A stretch of 64,000 bases of DNA from Ciona savignyi. Its lineage: Eukaryota > Chordata > Ascidiacea > Phlebobranchia > Cionidae. The stretch is taken from contig CH003410.1 in assembly GCA_000149265.1 (NCBI GenBank), positions 1 through 64,000 of the forward strand. Reading direction: 5' to 3'. Below the pieces are notes generated by a model that worked only from the letters and a program-made list of their open reading frames with translations, made no database searches and had not been told where the DNA came from. The translations under genes were made by a program, and so were the position numbers. Below are positions 1-13,700 of the stretch, piece by piece. Positions within the stretch are counted from its first letter, which is position 1. The number at the start of each line of letters is the position of its first letter.

Positions 1-1500
1 TGTATCTTGACATGGCACTGGACCGTATTGTTCTGGAGCTGGTAAATAGCTGTCAAAGCACGGTTGTGGAACAGCTTTGCCTATGCTGGGTACAAATGTA
101 TCTTGGCATGGCACTGGACCGTATTGTTCTGGAGCAGGTACATAACCATCGATGCATGGTTGTGGAACAGATTTGCCTATACTTGGTACAAAGGTCTCTT
201 GACATGGAACTGGACCGTATTGTTCTGGAGCCGGTACATAGCTGTCAAAGCATGGTTGTGGAACAGCTTTGCCAATGGTTGGTACGAAGGTATCTTGACA
301 TGGCACTGGACCGTATTGTTCTGGAGCTGGTACATAGCCATCGATGCATGGTTGTGGAACAGCTTTGCCAATGGTTGGTACAAAGGTATCTTGACATGGC
401 ACTGGACCGTATTGTTCTGGAGCTGGTACATAGCCATCGATGCATGGTTGTGGAACAGCTTTGCCAATGGTTGGTACGAAGGTATCTTGACATGGCACTG
501 GACCGTATTGTTCTGGAGCTGGTACATAGCTGTCAAAGCATGGTTGTGGAACAGCTTTGCCTATGCTTGGTAAAAAGGTATCTTGACATGGCACTGGACC
601 ATATTGTTCTGGAGCTGGTACATAACTGTCAAAACATGGTTGTGGAACAGCTTTGCCAATGGTTGGTACGAAGGTATCTTGACATGGCACTGGACCGTAT
701 TGTTCTGGAGTTGGTACATAGCTGTCAAAGCATGGTTGTGGAACAGCTTTGCCTATGCTTGGTACAAATGTATCTTGACATGGCACTGGACCATATTGTT
801 CTGGGGCAGGTACATAGCCATCGATGCATGGTTGTGGAACAGCTTTGCCAATGGTTGGTACGAAGGTATCTTGACATGGCACTGGACCGTATTGTTCTGG
901 AGCTGGTACATAGCTGTCAAAGCAAGGTTGTGGAACAGCTTTGCCTATGGTTGGTACAAATGTATCTTGACATGGTACTGGGCTGTATTGCTGTGGAACT
1001 GGTATGTAATCTTCAAAGCATGGTTGGGGTGATAGTGGAGTGGGTGGTGGGACAACTATCTCAACACAAGGATCTGGAGTTAGTTTGCCAGGAGGCGTTA
1101 GATAACCTTCTTCAAAGATTTCCATGACAGGTTTTGGACCAAAGCCTGTTGGTTGACATGGTTGTGGAACAGCTTGGCCAATGGTTGGTACAAATGTATC
1201 TTGACATGGCACTGGACCGTATTGTTCTGGAGCTGGTACATAGCTGTCAAAGCATGGTTGTGGAACAGCTTTGCCTATGCTTGGTACAAAGGTATCTTGA
1301 CATGGTACTGGACCGTATTGTTCTGGAGCTGGTACATAGCTGTCAAAGCATGGTTGTGGAACAGCTTTGCCTATGGTTGGTACGAAAGTATCTTGACATG
1401 GCACTGGACTGTATTGTCCTGCAGATGGAACATATCCATCCATACATGGTTGTTGGATAGCTTGCTTTATGTTTGGAAGGAAGGTTTGTTGACAAGGTAC
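1..1500 (-). repeat. 96-bp coding tandem array with a Cys every 16 residues (truncated at window edge)
   Basis: About 14-15 units of 32 residues, each made of two half-units: PCQDTFVPTIGKAVPQ and PCFDSYVPAPEQYGPV. Both halves share PC-x-D-x-(F/Y)-V-P, so the array is a 16-residue repeat with one Cys per half. Some units have PCIDGY instead of PCFDSY. At nucleotide level the 96-base spacing is regular (GACATGGCACTGGACCGTAT recurs every 96 bases on the plus strand). Confidence 0.9.
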
Positions 1501-1781
1501 TAGACTGTTTAAAATTGGAATATCATGTATTTCATTAAATGTGTCAATTACGTTTGCCTGCTTGACTTCTACACACTTTCCTACAGGACAACAACTTTCC
1601 GGATTGATTTCCACTCTTATACTGCCAGTTGGGCATTCTGGATTTCCAAGTTCCAGACATTTTGTAGGTTCACATTGACAGGAATATGTCGCACAGCACT
1701 CATCCGTTGGCGTTACCACAAGTTTTTCGAAATATTCACAAACTGGAGCTTGGTGTGGACATGTTGATTCATCACATGTTT
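1..1781 (-). CDS. Exon with VWC-like module and Cys-repeat array (continues past left edge)
   Basis: The exon starts after GTAG at 1782. It encodes a Cys-rich VWC-like stretch (CDESTCPHQAPVC, ECCATYSCQC, then CCPVGKCVEV) followed by the 32-residue Cys repeats, and stays open to position 1. A spacer at about 1015-1165 (GFGPKPVMEIFEEGYLTPPG, then PPPTPLSPQPC) interrupts the array. Phase 1 at the acceptor matches the donor of the repeat exon. Confidence 0.8.
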
Positions 1782-4700
1782 CTACAAAATATTCAATTTA
1801 AAAAAAAATTATCCAAAAAATGTTTTTTCTCTAGATTAAATGAGATTAAAATTTAAAAAACTAAAATCTAATGAGACTAAATAATTTTTGGTGGTTGCAC
1901 ACTGCACAGCAAACATATTAACTTTGAGAATAATAATATGCATCTTAACTTTTAAATATTGTTTTAAAAAGTTTGGAATTGAGAAAGAATATATATGTGA
2001 GTGGTTTTTGCAAATGTGGTAAATTTATTTCACTAGAAATGAAATCAGTTGATAACAGAATGTTAATCTTGCAAAATATATAGTATTTTGGATAAAAAAC
2101 AACTGGTGAAAATTCTGTGTTAAAAATTAAATAATAAAACCATAATTTGTGACATACAATTCTCTATATTAGATTATGACCGTTTCAATTTTAGACGATA
2201 TAACATTGAACTAAATTAAATGCAAAAAATGAAATTCCCATATTTAAATGGCTAATACAAAAAATAAATGTTTAATAACTACAAAACAATACTGCAGTTT
2301 ATTTAAGATTAACACACTGCACCATTAATGTGTAATAAAACCAGGATAATTCATAAACCCATTTCTTCTAAAAAGAATTAGGACTAAATACTTATCACGT
2401 AATATTACATACCTTCAATGCATCTGAATGATGAACAGCATGCATCTGATTTCTCTTCCACACTTCGAGAGCCAGGTAGACATTTAGGAGCTTCCTTACA
2501 TTCTCTCGTAGTGCAGCGGACTTCGTTTTTATCGAAGCAAGTGCATATTTCACAAGGGTCTCCATTCTTCCACCAACATTCACCATATGTCCGTTCCATT
2601 CCTTTAGAGTCGGTACACATTGCTTCTTCTTTAATGACAGTGTAAGAAAAGGCGGGTTCGATATCTTGGGGGATAGTGGGTGGCTCATCAAAACATGGCT
2701 GTTCAGAATAACAAGGTACAACATCCCCATTTTCAACCAATTTTGGTACTGGTGCATCAAAGAATTGTTGTTGTGGCATTGGTACTTGGCCATCAATAAA
2801 TGTTGGTGTTGGTGTGAATTTTGGTACTGGTGCATCAAAGAATTGTTGTTCTGGTATTGGTACTTGTCCATCAATAAATGTTGGTGTGAATTTTGGTACT
2901 GGTGCATCAAAGAATTGTTGTTCTGGTATTGGTACTTGTCCATCAATAAATGTTGGTGTTGGTGTGAATTTTGGTGCTGGTGCATCAAAGAATTGTTGTT
3001 CTGGTATTGGTACTTGTCCATCAACAAATGTTGGTGTTGGTGTGAATTTTGGTGTTGGTGCATCAAAGAATTGTTGTTGTGGCATTGGTACTTGTCCATC
3101 AATAAATGTTGGTGTTGGTGTGAACTTTGGTGCTGGTGCATCAAAGAATTGTTGTTGTGGTATTGGTACTTGTCCATCAACAAATGTTGGTGTTGGTGTG
3201 AATTTTGGCACTGGTGCATCAAAGAATTGTTGTTCTGGTATTGGTACTTGTCCATCAACAAATGTTGGTGTTGGTGTGAATTTTGGCACTGGTGCATCAA
3301 AGAATTGTTGTTCTGGTATTGGTACTTCACCATCAATAAATGTTGGTGTTGGTGTGAATTTTGGTGCTGGTGCATCAAAGAATTGTTGTTCTGGTATTGG
3401 TACTTGTCCATCAACATAAATTGGTGTTGGTGTGAATTTTGGTGTTGGTGCATCAAAGAATTGTTGTTGTGGTATTGGTACTTCACCATCAACATAAATT
3501 GGTGTTGGTGTGAATTTTGGTGTTGGGGCATCAAAGAATTGTTGGTCTGGTATTGGTACTTGTCCATCAACAAATGTTGGTGTTGGTGTGAATTTTGGTA
3601 CTGGTGCATCAAAGAATTGTTGTTCTGGTATTGGTACTTGTCCATCAATAAATGTTGGTGTTGGTGTGAATTTTGGTACTGGTGCATCAAAGAATTGTTG
3701 CTGTGGTATTGGTACTTGTCCATCAATAAATGTTGGTGTTGGTGTGAATTTTGGTACTGGTGCATCAAAGAATTGTTGTTCTGGTATTGGTACTTGTTCA
3801 TCAATAAATGTTGGTGTTGGTGTGAATTTTGGTACTGGTGCATCAAAGAATTGTTGTTCTGGTATTGGTACTTGTCCATCAATAAACGTTGGTGTTGGTG
3901 TGAATTTCGGTGCTGGTGCATCAAAGAATTGTTGTTCTGGTATTGGTACTTCACCATCAACATAAATTGGTGTTGGTGTGAATTTTGGTGTTGGTGCATC
4001 AAAGAATTGTTGTTCTGGTATTGGTACTTGTCCATCAACAAATGTTGGTGTTGGTGTGAATTTTGGTGCGGGTGCATCAAAGAATTGTTGTTCTGGTATT
4101 GGTACTTGGCCATCAATAAATGTTGGTGTTGGTGTGAATTTTGGTGTTGGTGCATCAAAGAATTGTTGTTCCGGTATTGGTACTTGTCCATCAATAAATT
4201 TTGGTGTTGGTGTGAATTTTGGTGCGGGTGCATCAAAGAATTGTTGTTCTGGTATTGGTACTTGTCCATCAATAAATGTTGGTGTTGGTGTGAATTTTGG
4301 TGCGGGTGCATCAAAGAATTGTTGTTCTGGTATTGGTACTTGTCCCATCAACATAAATTGGTGTTGGTGTGAATTTTGGTACTGGTGCATCAAAGAATTG
4401 TTGTTCTGGTATTGGTACTTCACCATCAACATAAATTGGTGTTGGTGTGAATTTTGGTACTGGTGCATCAAAGAATTGTTGTTGTGGTATTGGTACTTGT
4501 CCATCAACAAATGTTGGTGTTGGTGTGAATTTTGGTACTGGTGTATCAAAGAATTGTTGTTCTGGTATTGGTACTTCACCATCAACATAAATTGGTGTTG
4601 GTGTGAATTTTGGTACTGGTGCATCAAAGAATTGTTGTTGTGGTATTGGTACTTGTCCATCAACAAATGTTGGTGTTGGTGTGAATTTTGGTACTGGTGT

Positions 4701-7700
4701 ATCAAAGAATTGTTGTTCTGGTATTGGTACTTGTCCATCAATAAATGTTGGTGTTGGTGTGAATTTTGGTGTTGGTGTATCAAAGAATTGTTGTTCTGGT
4801 ATTGGTACTTGTCCATCAATAAATGTTGGTGTTGGTGTGAATTTTGGTGTTGGTGCATCAAAGAATTGTTGTTCTGGTATTGGTACTTGTCCATCAATAA
4901 ATGTTGGTGTGAATTTTGGTGTTGGTGCATCAAAAAATTGTTGGTCTGGTATTGGTACTTGTCCATCAATAAATGTTGGTGTTGGTGTGAATTTTGGTAC
5001 TGGTGCATCAAAGAATTGTTGTTCTGGTATTGGTACTTCACCATCAACATAAATTGGTGTTGGTGTGAATTTTGGTACTGGTGCATCAAAGAATTGTTGT
5101 TCTGGTATTGGTACTTGTCCATCAACAAATGTTGGTGTGAATTTTGGTGCTGGTGCATCAAAGAATTGTTGTTCTGGTATTGGTACTTGTCCATCAACAT
5201 AAATTGGTGTTGGTGTGAATTTTGGTGCAGGTGCATCAAAGAATTGTTGTTTTGGTATTGGTACTTGCCCATCAATAAATGTTGGTGTTGGTGTGAATTT
5301 TGGTACTGGTGCATCAAAGAATTGTTGTTCTGGTATTGGTACTTCACCATCAACATAAATTGGTGTTGGTGTGAATTTTGGTACTGGTGTATCAAAGAAT
5401 TGTTGTTCTGGTATTGGTACTTGCCCATCAATAAATGTTGGTGTTGGTGTAAATTTTGGTACTGGTGCATCAAAGAATTGTTGTTCTGATATTGGTACTT
5501 CACCATCAACATAAATTGGTGTTGGTGTGAATTTTGGTGTTGGTGTATCAAAGAATTGTTGGTCAGGTATTGGTACTTGTCCATCAATAAATGTTGGTGT
5601 TGGTGTGAATTTTGGTGTTGGTGTATCAAAGAATTGTTGTTTTGGTATTGGTACTTCACCATCAACATAAATTGGTGTTGGTGTGAATTTTGGTGTTGGT
5701 GCATCAAAGAATTGTTGTTCTGGTATTGGTACTTGTCCATCAATAAATGTTGGTGTTGGTGTGAATTTTGGTACTGGTGTATCAAAGAATTGTTGTTCTG
5801 GTATTGGTACTTCACCATCAACATAAATTGGTGTTGGTGCATCAAAGAATTGTTGTTCTGGCATTGGTACTTGTCCATCAATAAATGTTGGTGTTGGTGT
5901 GAATTTTGGTGTTGGTGCATCAAAGAATTGTTGTTCTGGTATTGGTACTTGTCCATCAATAAATGTTGGTGTTGGTGTGAATTTTGGTGTTGGTGTATCA
6001 AAGAATTGTTGGTCTGGTATTGGTACTTGTCCATCAATAAATGTTGGTGTTGGTGTGAATTTTGGTGTTGGTGCATCAAAGAATTGTTGGTCTGGTATTG
6101 GTACTTGTCCATCAATAAATGTTGGTGTTGGTGTGAATTTTGGTACTGGTGTATCAAAGAATTGTTGGTCTGGTATTGGTACTTGTCCATCAATAAATGT
6201 TGGTGTTGGTGTGAATTTTGGTACTGGTGCATCAAAGAATTGTTTTTCTGGTATTGGTACTTGTCCATCAATAAATGTTGGTGCTGGTGTGAATTTTGGT
6301 GTTGGTGTATCAAAGAATTGTTGGTCTGGTATTGGTACTTGTCCATCAATAAATGTTGGTGTCGGTGTGAATTTTGGTGCTGGTGCATCAAAGAATTGTT
6401 GGTCTGGTATTGGTACTTGTCCATCAATAAATGTAGGTGTTGGTGTGAATTTTGGTGTTGGTGCATCAAAGAATTGTTGTTCTGGTATTGGTACTTCACC
6501 ATCAACATAAATTGGTGTTGGTGTGAATTTTGGTACTGGTGCATCAAAGATTTGCTGGTCTGGTACAGTTACAATACAAGGTACCGTGTTCATCAATAAA
6601 GGTTGGTGTATATTCTGAAATTGGTGCATCCAAGAATTTTTGATCTGGTATTGGTACCTCACCATCAACATAAATTGGTGCTGATTTTGGCAGAGTGGTA
6701 TCGAAGAATTGTTCTTCTGGTACAGTAATTACCGAAGGTACTTCATCAACATATGAAATTGGCTCCTTGTGGTGAAGAATGTCAATCATAGCTGACTCTA
6801 CAACGCTGGTTGACACAGCATCACATGGTAAGGGTTCCTAAGATATAAGATCTCCGATTAAAGCTACTGAGTGTGCGTACCTTTCTGCTAATGTAATGCT
6901 AATGGGCATAATATTAAGTAAATCTACAAACTTAGGAGAATAGCTTATCTATAAATACACTTAAAGATGTATGTTGGACAGTGCAGCATATTTATAATAC
7001 AGCAACCATGGCTAAGTTTACATATCTTTTTCAAGCAGTTTTAAGAATCAATTTACATATACTTTTAAAGAGGTTTTAAGAAGCAATGTACACATATTTC
7101 TAAAGTGGTTTTACTTTGCTATTAAGTTCATGGAAAGTACTGTTTTTTTCACATCATGAAAAGTGCTATTTAAGGTTGATTAGTTTTTTTGGGAAGTTAT
7201 TTAGTGAAGTAAAGCAAAGCTGGCCACCTCGATTTTTTCTTCGACTTTGACTTCAGTGACTTCTTCTTTCTCTGGGTACTTTATGCTCATGGCTGTGTAA
7301 CTTGGGTATTCTACAACCGGTTCATCCGCCACTTCTGGCAAGCATTTGGTTTCTGGCTCTGGTGTGCAACCCGAAAGCACAGATTCCTCCAATTTGTTGT
7401 TCCAGCAATAATAACGAATGCAAGACACACGGCAATCCCAGTTATCTCCAGGCTGGAAGGAAATTTATCCAAATCAAGTTCCGACACCGTCTTGTTTACA
7501 AATGCAAAATATGGTGAAGCACAAACGATGCGAAAATGTTTTCAGTTATACAACAAAAACTTATTTTAACAAATAATGCTAAACAATTACCGCTAGAATG
7601 TTTCCATTTGGAAGGAGACAAGGGCAATCCTGTGGATCGACGCAAGTGTTTTCGTCTCTAAGAACCTGTCCTGATGAGCACTCTGTAATTCGTTGGCCGC

Positions 7701-10700
7701 AGGTCATGCAGCATTCACGTTTTGAGCCGTGCACACACTCATATGTAGCAGCTCGCCATGAGTGGCAAAGAGAACTGCATCGGTAACCGCAGTCGTTCTG
7801 TAACTCGACTGGGCAGAGTGCTGAAAATAACATTGATAGAGGTAATGAAATATTTTCAAGTATTGACAACAAAAATGACTCATAATTGCACCACATTAAT
7901 GGTGAATGGTAATATGTCCAGCCACACAGCTTAGCTGGTCAGTTCCTTGCATATCAGCCGAAAGGTAAGTACTTTGCATATCAGTCGTTGTAGCATTAAA
8001 AATTCGATCGTCTTGTTGGGCAAAGGACTTGGGCAAAGGAGCTCATTTCTTGTTAGACCAGTGAATTAATGGGTTGTAGCCAAACTGGAGAACAGTCTTA
8101 AGTATAAACATCACGCAGCAATAGCTCCGGTAATCCAACAGTGAGTGTGAGGTAATCTGTCAATTAAAGTGGTCACAAAGTTTTCCAATTTACTGGTATA
8201 AAACATAAATATAAGTATGTCATGACAACATCCATTTGTTGTTAGGCTGTTTTTTTCTTTTGTTGATGTTTCAAACACTTTTTTTAGGAAGCTGTGTAAC
8301 AAACTAAATAAAAATTTTTAATTTCCAAAAGTAAACACTTAAGAACCTGACTCAATTATCTAAAGTGTTTAATCATATACAAGACATCGTAGTAACTTCA
8401 GCTACCCGATGGTGTGCACAAGATAATCTGACAGTTGCCTGTGTAATAATACACCCTGTGTTTTCCCAACCATCAGAAAACAATGTGGGAAGGATTATAG
8501 GAAACATCGGTCCGGATATTAAAGCTGATTGACAAGCTAGAGGAAATCAGGGCAAAGGTTTTTGGAACAAGCACATCTGTGTATGCATTAAAACTTAATA
8601 TATATAATGAGCAAAAAGATCCTATCCTATAGAAACATTAACAGAACCAACCAATCGCTTTTTCGATTTCCAGTGAACATGTTTCCTTGGTTGGTTTAAG
8701 CAGGAATGGGTTGTACTTCTTGTGATCCAATCTCTCCCAATATCGGATTGTGCATGGCATCACTGGAGGCATGTAGTTGTCTGGGCACGGCAGACCAAGG
8801 CAATGGATCTCATGGTCCATGCAGTAACTGAAGGAGAATTGAATGTTAAACAGAAAATTGAATGTTAAAAACGTTTTCTTGTCATGTATCAAATTAGATT
8901 TAATGTGTTAGAAAACAAACTAAAATGAAGTATCGTACACAACCTCATAACCGCTTGTCTAACCAACCAGAATTTCGTTGATTAAAAAAAAGATATACAC
9001 CATACTAAGCACAAAAAAGAAAATTAGAAAATCTAACATAAAATTGCATTAACTTAAATAATTTGTTAAAAAATACAGTTCAATTGACACAGTATAAGAA
9101 ACATGTTCAAAACTTTTCCATAAAATGAAAAACTCACCAGCTTTTGCATTCATCAGACATGCTGTAGATCTTATCGCCGTCGCCATAGAAAATTCCGTCC
9201 ATAACAGTGCATACACATTGGGATCTCTCCACACAGCATTTCTCTTTCCTGTCGTACACCAGTTTGCCTTTGCAGGAACAACCTTCAACGCAGGAATCCT
9301 TGCAGTCGCCTTCAATCTGGGGGAAAACAGTGGAAATTAGGCAATTCACACATGAAGAACAGTGGAAATTAGGCAATTCACACATAAGAACAGTGGAAAT
9401 TAGGCAATTCACACATGAAGAACAGTTAAAATTAGGCAATACACACACAAAATGGAATGCTAATTTGGTGATCAAGCAACTGGTTTACCTGTGCTCTCGA
9501 GTTGTAGTTATCACATGTGATTGGACAGGCAGATACGCATGGGTTATAGATTCTGTAGCCGTCACATTGGATGGGACACATGTCCTGGGTTCTCCAGTAT
9601 GGATGGGCTCCGTGGCGGTTACATTCTTGCGCGTAAGCGGCGATCGATGTACAGAAACACTCACACTCTCCACCCGTGTTACAGGCGCAGGTGTCGAACA
9701 CGCAGCGCTCGTAGTACGGCTCATAGTTGACATAACTGTGGCAAGCAGCGAACTTTGTTTTGAGCACATTGCAACGGGATTCGGCCCACAAGCGGCGATC
9801 GGGGTTACCGACGCAGCCGTCTACGTCGTCTATGTTTACCGGGTCTTTGCACATCCCGATCTGCCATGACTCAGCCATAACCAGTCTGTCCCCAGTTTCA
9901 AGACCACCTGAAAAAAGTCTCGCTTTAAAGACTGTTTGGGTATTTAAATGTGATCGGTACTGGCCCCGTGCATGAAGTTTTATGGGATAGAGGGAATTAA
10001 CTGCTCAGATAGTGGACTTTGTGAAAATCGGACCATACACCTGTCTGGTCAAGAAATCTGTCCTTATTCCTTAGACAACATTGCTAAACACTAACCAAAA
10101 TCTGTATTCTCTGCGGAACCACCCAAAACGATGCTTCCCAACACCACATTTTCAACACTAATTCCCCAAAACCCTCAAAAACAGTGCTTCCCTCTCCCCT
10201 GAGTTAAGAACATAATAATCCAGACCACTTACCACTTGTTCTCAAGTCGTTCATAGAGTTCTGATCATAGTTCCCGCAAAGACCCTCAACTTTTCCGGAA
10301 TGTTGCCCGAGGATTTTCACGATGATGTGTGTTCCTTTGTCCCACTGGAGCGTGACGCCAATGTTGGTGTCGATGAAGACGTAAAGACCGGCGAATCGGG
10401 CCGAGAAACCTGAGTTGCGGCTGATTTCGACTCGTTTTCCACGTACGAGGGTAAGTGTTTCCTCGTCGGGGGTGCCGTAGTTGATGATCATCGTGACTGA
10501 TTTACTGCAGGTCAAAAAATTGCACTTTAGTTTAGTATATTTTTTGGTTTCCACAATAAAAACCGAAGGATGACCTTTAATAAAAAAATGGAAAAATGGG
10601 AAAAAATGGCAAAACAACAGTCTGTAGAACACGTCTAAAAACCAGTAAAGTCAGGTAAGCTGATTATTGCAATAATAAATCAATAATAATAATAAATGTC

Positions 10701-13700
10701 AACATAATAAATAGGTATTCCAAAATGTTAAAAATTACCCAACTAAAAATATTTGGCAAAGATTCAGACAAACTATTACACTGGATTATATTAATATAAG
10801 CCTAGTTTTTAAAAGATATTGCAGGGTAAATAATAAATTCAGAGGTAATAACATTTTTTTTACACATGAGAAAAAAGAATAAGAATCAGAACATCTTATC
10901 AATAAGGATAATGGGTTGCTGTGTGCAAACCCCACTTGCGTATTTGCTAGGTAATCTGATGATTTCAATCACAGGGATAAAACAAGAATATACATCTTAT
11001 GACCAGTGATGAGATTAAAAATTTTAATAACAGGTTCTCTTTTGTATCGTACTTACTAAAAACAGGTTCCCTAAAAGGTCTAATGTCTGTAAAAAGTCTC
11101 ATGGGTTCGGTCGAAATCTAAAAGGTCTTATGTCTGTAAAAGAATCGGATCGGTGATTATGCCGACGTTCCAAGATCGGGTTTGACCGAACCCATGCGAA
11201 CCTCTTGAATCCCATTACTGGTTGTAACACACATGAATACTTTGCCCGATCACTGCTTATGACTCACCTGCACACAGTACCAAACGAACCGCATGGGACA
11301 TTGGTGATAGAAACACGGAAGTTGTGCATGTTGTCCTCTGTGCTCTTGGCGAGCACGTATTCACAGTCCTGGTGAAAAAAGAAAACGTTGAGCTTTGTAT
11401 AAAAAAGAGGCGAAAAATTGGAATATTGCAAAGTGATGCATAAATGGTCACATTCTTTAGTGTATTACAGCCTTAGTGTGCATTATTATTTAAAAAACAT
11501 CAAAGAATATGCGCCACCTGTACAATAATGCCAATCAGAAAAAAAGAAACTAAATTAAAAATCACTGCATATATTTCAGAGAACCATCAGTAAGTCGAAC
11601 AGTGTTCCAACAATTTAACAGAAATGGAAAACTTTAATGGTGTAGGACTTTAAAACAAAAATTAAATGATTCTTAAAGTAGTGATGGACCTTTAGGGTAT
11701 ACATTTCTAGTGCTATGAATGACTAGCACTAGTTTAATGTAATCTCTGATGTGTGTTTAACTATTTTCCGAATAAAAATTCCGCCGACAAGGATAAAATT
11801 TCATACGAGCCCAAATACCTGTCCAAACTTGTAGTAATGTCCGTCAAACGTTGTGATGTGGGTTGCACCGTAAGCGTGGCATTCTCCTTGGCAGATTTTA
11901 TCAGTGCACGTCCACATACCGCCCACGCATTGGCAAGTGTTGCAATTCTTTCTCATCTCTTCTCCTTCCTTGTAACTCCTGCCGCCGTAGACGCATGGAC
12001 ATCCCTCCTTGGTCACGCATTCCCCACTGTTCTCATCCAGGACAAATCCTGTCATAGAAGAGTTTTAGAATTTTAAAAATAACACTTTTATTCCGAAACA
12101 ACATTTTCCATTCTAAAAAAACAACTAACAATCTGAAATAACTTTTGCATGGTAAAATGTCATTTTTTTGTCCTAAGATAACAATTTTCACTCTAAAATA
12201 ACATTTTCTATTCTGAAATAGCAATTTTCATTGTGAAAAAGCAACTTCTGATTTTTTAGGTTTTAGAACATAATTCAATTCTGTAATCAATCCGTGAAAA
12301 AATCCTTGCTTTAAGGAGTTAGAAAATTGCTATAAAAATAATACTTTAGAGGAAACACAACCTAATTCTGTTATCAATCGGTAAAACTTATTACTTAAGA
12401 CGGTTTTAGCCAACAGTCAAAATAACAGTGGCCATGTAAAACATTTCATAACACAACTAAGCTCTATTATGAATTAGTGAAAAGTATACAACTTCCTTTC
12501 ATTGGCCAACATGCCTACATTTCCTACCTGAGAAAAGTACCCTATTCTTATCAAACTTTTGTCAGAAACAGCAAAAAATTCTACATTTCATGAAGGCTGT
12601 ACTAATAATACAAATCCAAATCAACTTACCTTCTTTGCACTGACATCCTGAGATGCAATGTTCAGGTTTGGTGGGTTCATCATGAGGTAGATGCATGCTG
12701 AAGCAGGTGATCTGTTCCTCCCATTTGCATTTCACAAATTCCTAAGAATTATTGATACAGTTTAGTTTATTTTGTTTGTTTCCACGATGAAACACGAAGC
12801 AGAACCTTTAAAAAAAATTGGAAAACAGAAAAAAAAGGCCAAACAACAGTCGTTAGAAATTGTGTAGTTTTCAAGTTGTGTTTTATGAACTATTTTGTTT
12901 GGGCTCATAAGTTTTAAAAAGGCAATAAAAAATGTTAAGGCAGAGAAGAACCAACCTCATTTTCTTTGCATTCTTCCGAGACGGGGCAGAAGTTGTCTGT
13001 GCACTCCCATTTACCCTTGTGGCATTCACACACATTGCAATCCTGAAAGCAAAAGAGTTTAAGTATCTGGCAAGAATCTATATCGCACACATAAACTATA
13101 ATATTAATACATCTATATATTTCATACCTTATAGTTTGAAAACATGTTAAAAAATATTGTTTAGTATATCAAAAAAAATCAGTCTTTAAATTCATTAACT
13201 TTGTGCTACCACAAGAACAAACAATCTAAAAATCATTTTTACTAATTTGTTTGAAAACATGTATAAAATGCAAAAAAAAATTGAAATATCAAAAAATCAA
13301 TATTTACTAACCCCCTGTGTGCGAACATAGAAATAAATACTAGTATCTTATATTATTCAACCCACCAACATATGCGATTCGGATGGAAGGTACTTCTCGC
13401 CATCGAAGTAGCATGGGCAGTCTTGTACTGCAATGCAGGATCCTTCGTAGCTCAGCACTTGTCCCTCAGGACACGTGCATCCGGGTACACACTCCTCACT
13501 GCAAGGTATTGCCTCGTGGATGGCACCGCACGACGCCTCGCACGATTTGGCACATTCGGACCAGATCATACCATCCTCACAGGTTTCCTGAGCGTTTAAA
13601 AAGTTCATAAAACCTTTGTGGATCAGTGTAAGTTCAATGTAGACACGCAATAACCATATTCAGTTGCATTAAGATAATTTACTCAGTATTGTGTTTTACA

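Noticed and set aside
12..1127. Long plus-strand open frame (371 residues) rich in LVRRYLDMALDRIVLELVHS-like repeats
   Set aside because: It is the antisense shadow of the minus-strand Cys-repeat exon; a 96-bp repeat without stops keeps several frames open. The minus frame continues a spliced gene with VWC modules.
2395..6547. Minus-strand frame reading HQNSHQHQHLLMDKYQYQNNN repeats as a His/Gln-rich protein
   Set aside because: This is the wrong frame of the 78-bp array. The Pro/Thr frame joins in phase to exons on both sides and continues into the VWC module; the His/Gln frame appears only because of the frame breaks.
6560..6590. A 25-base intron that would repair the first frame break
   Set aside because: A GTACC...CCAG segment removes 25 bases in phase, but this is far below any usual intron length, so an extra base is the simpler explanation. 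Kept only as an alternative.
2666..6599. Plus-strand frames rich in Cys/Trp (CWCEFWCWCIKELLFWYWYL) or Gly/Cys (VGVGVNFGAGASKNCCSG) repeats
   Set aside because: Antisense shadows of the same array, with no start or splice context and no connection to other domains.
9207..9869. Plus-strand frame of 220 residues over mucin exons 26-27
   Set aside because: Antisense of the C8/TIL exons; it crosses the 31-bp minisatellite and an intron, and has no domain.
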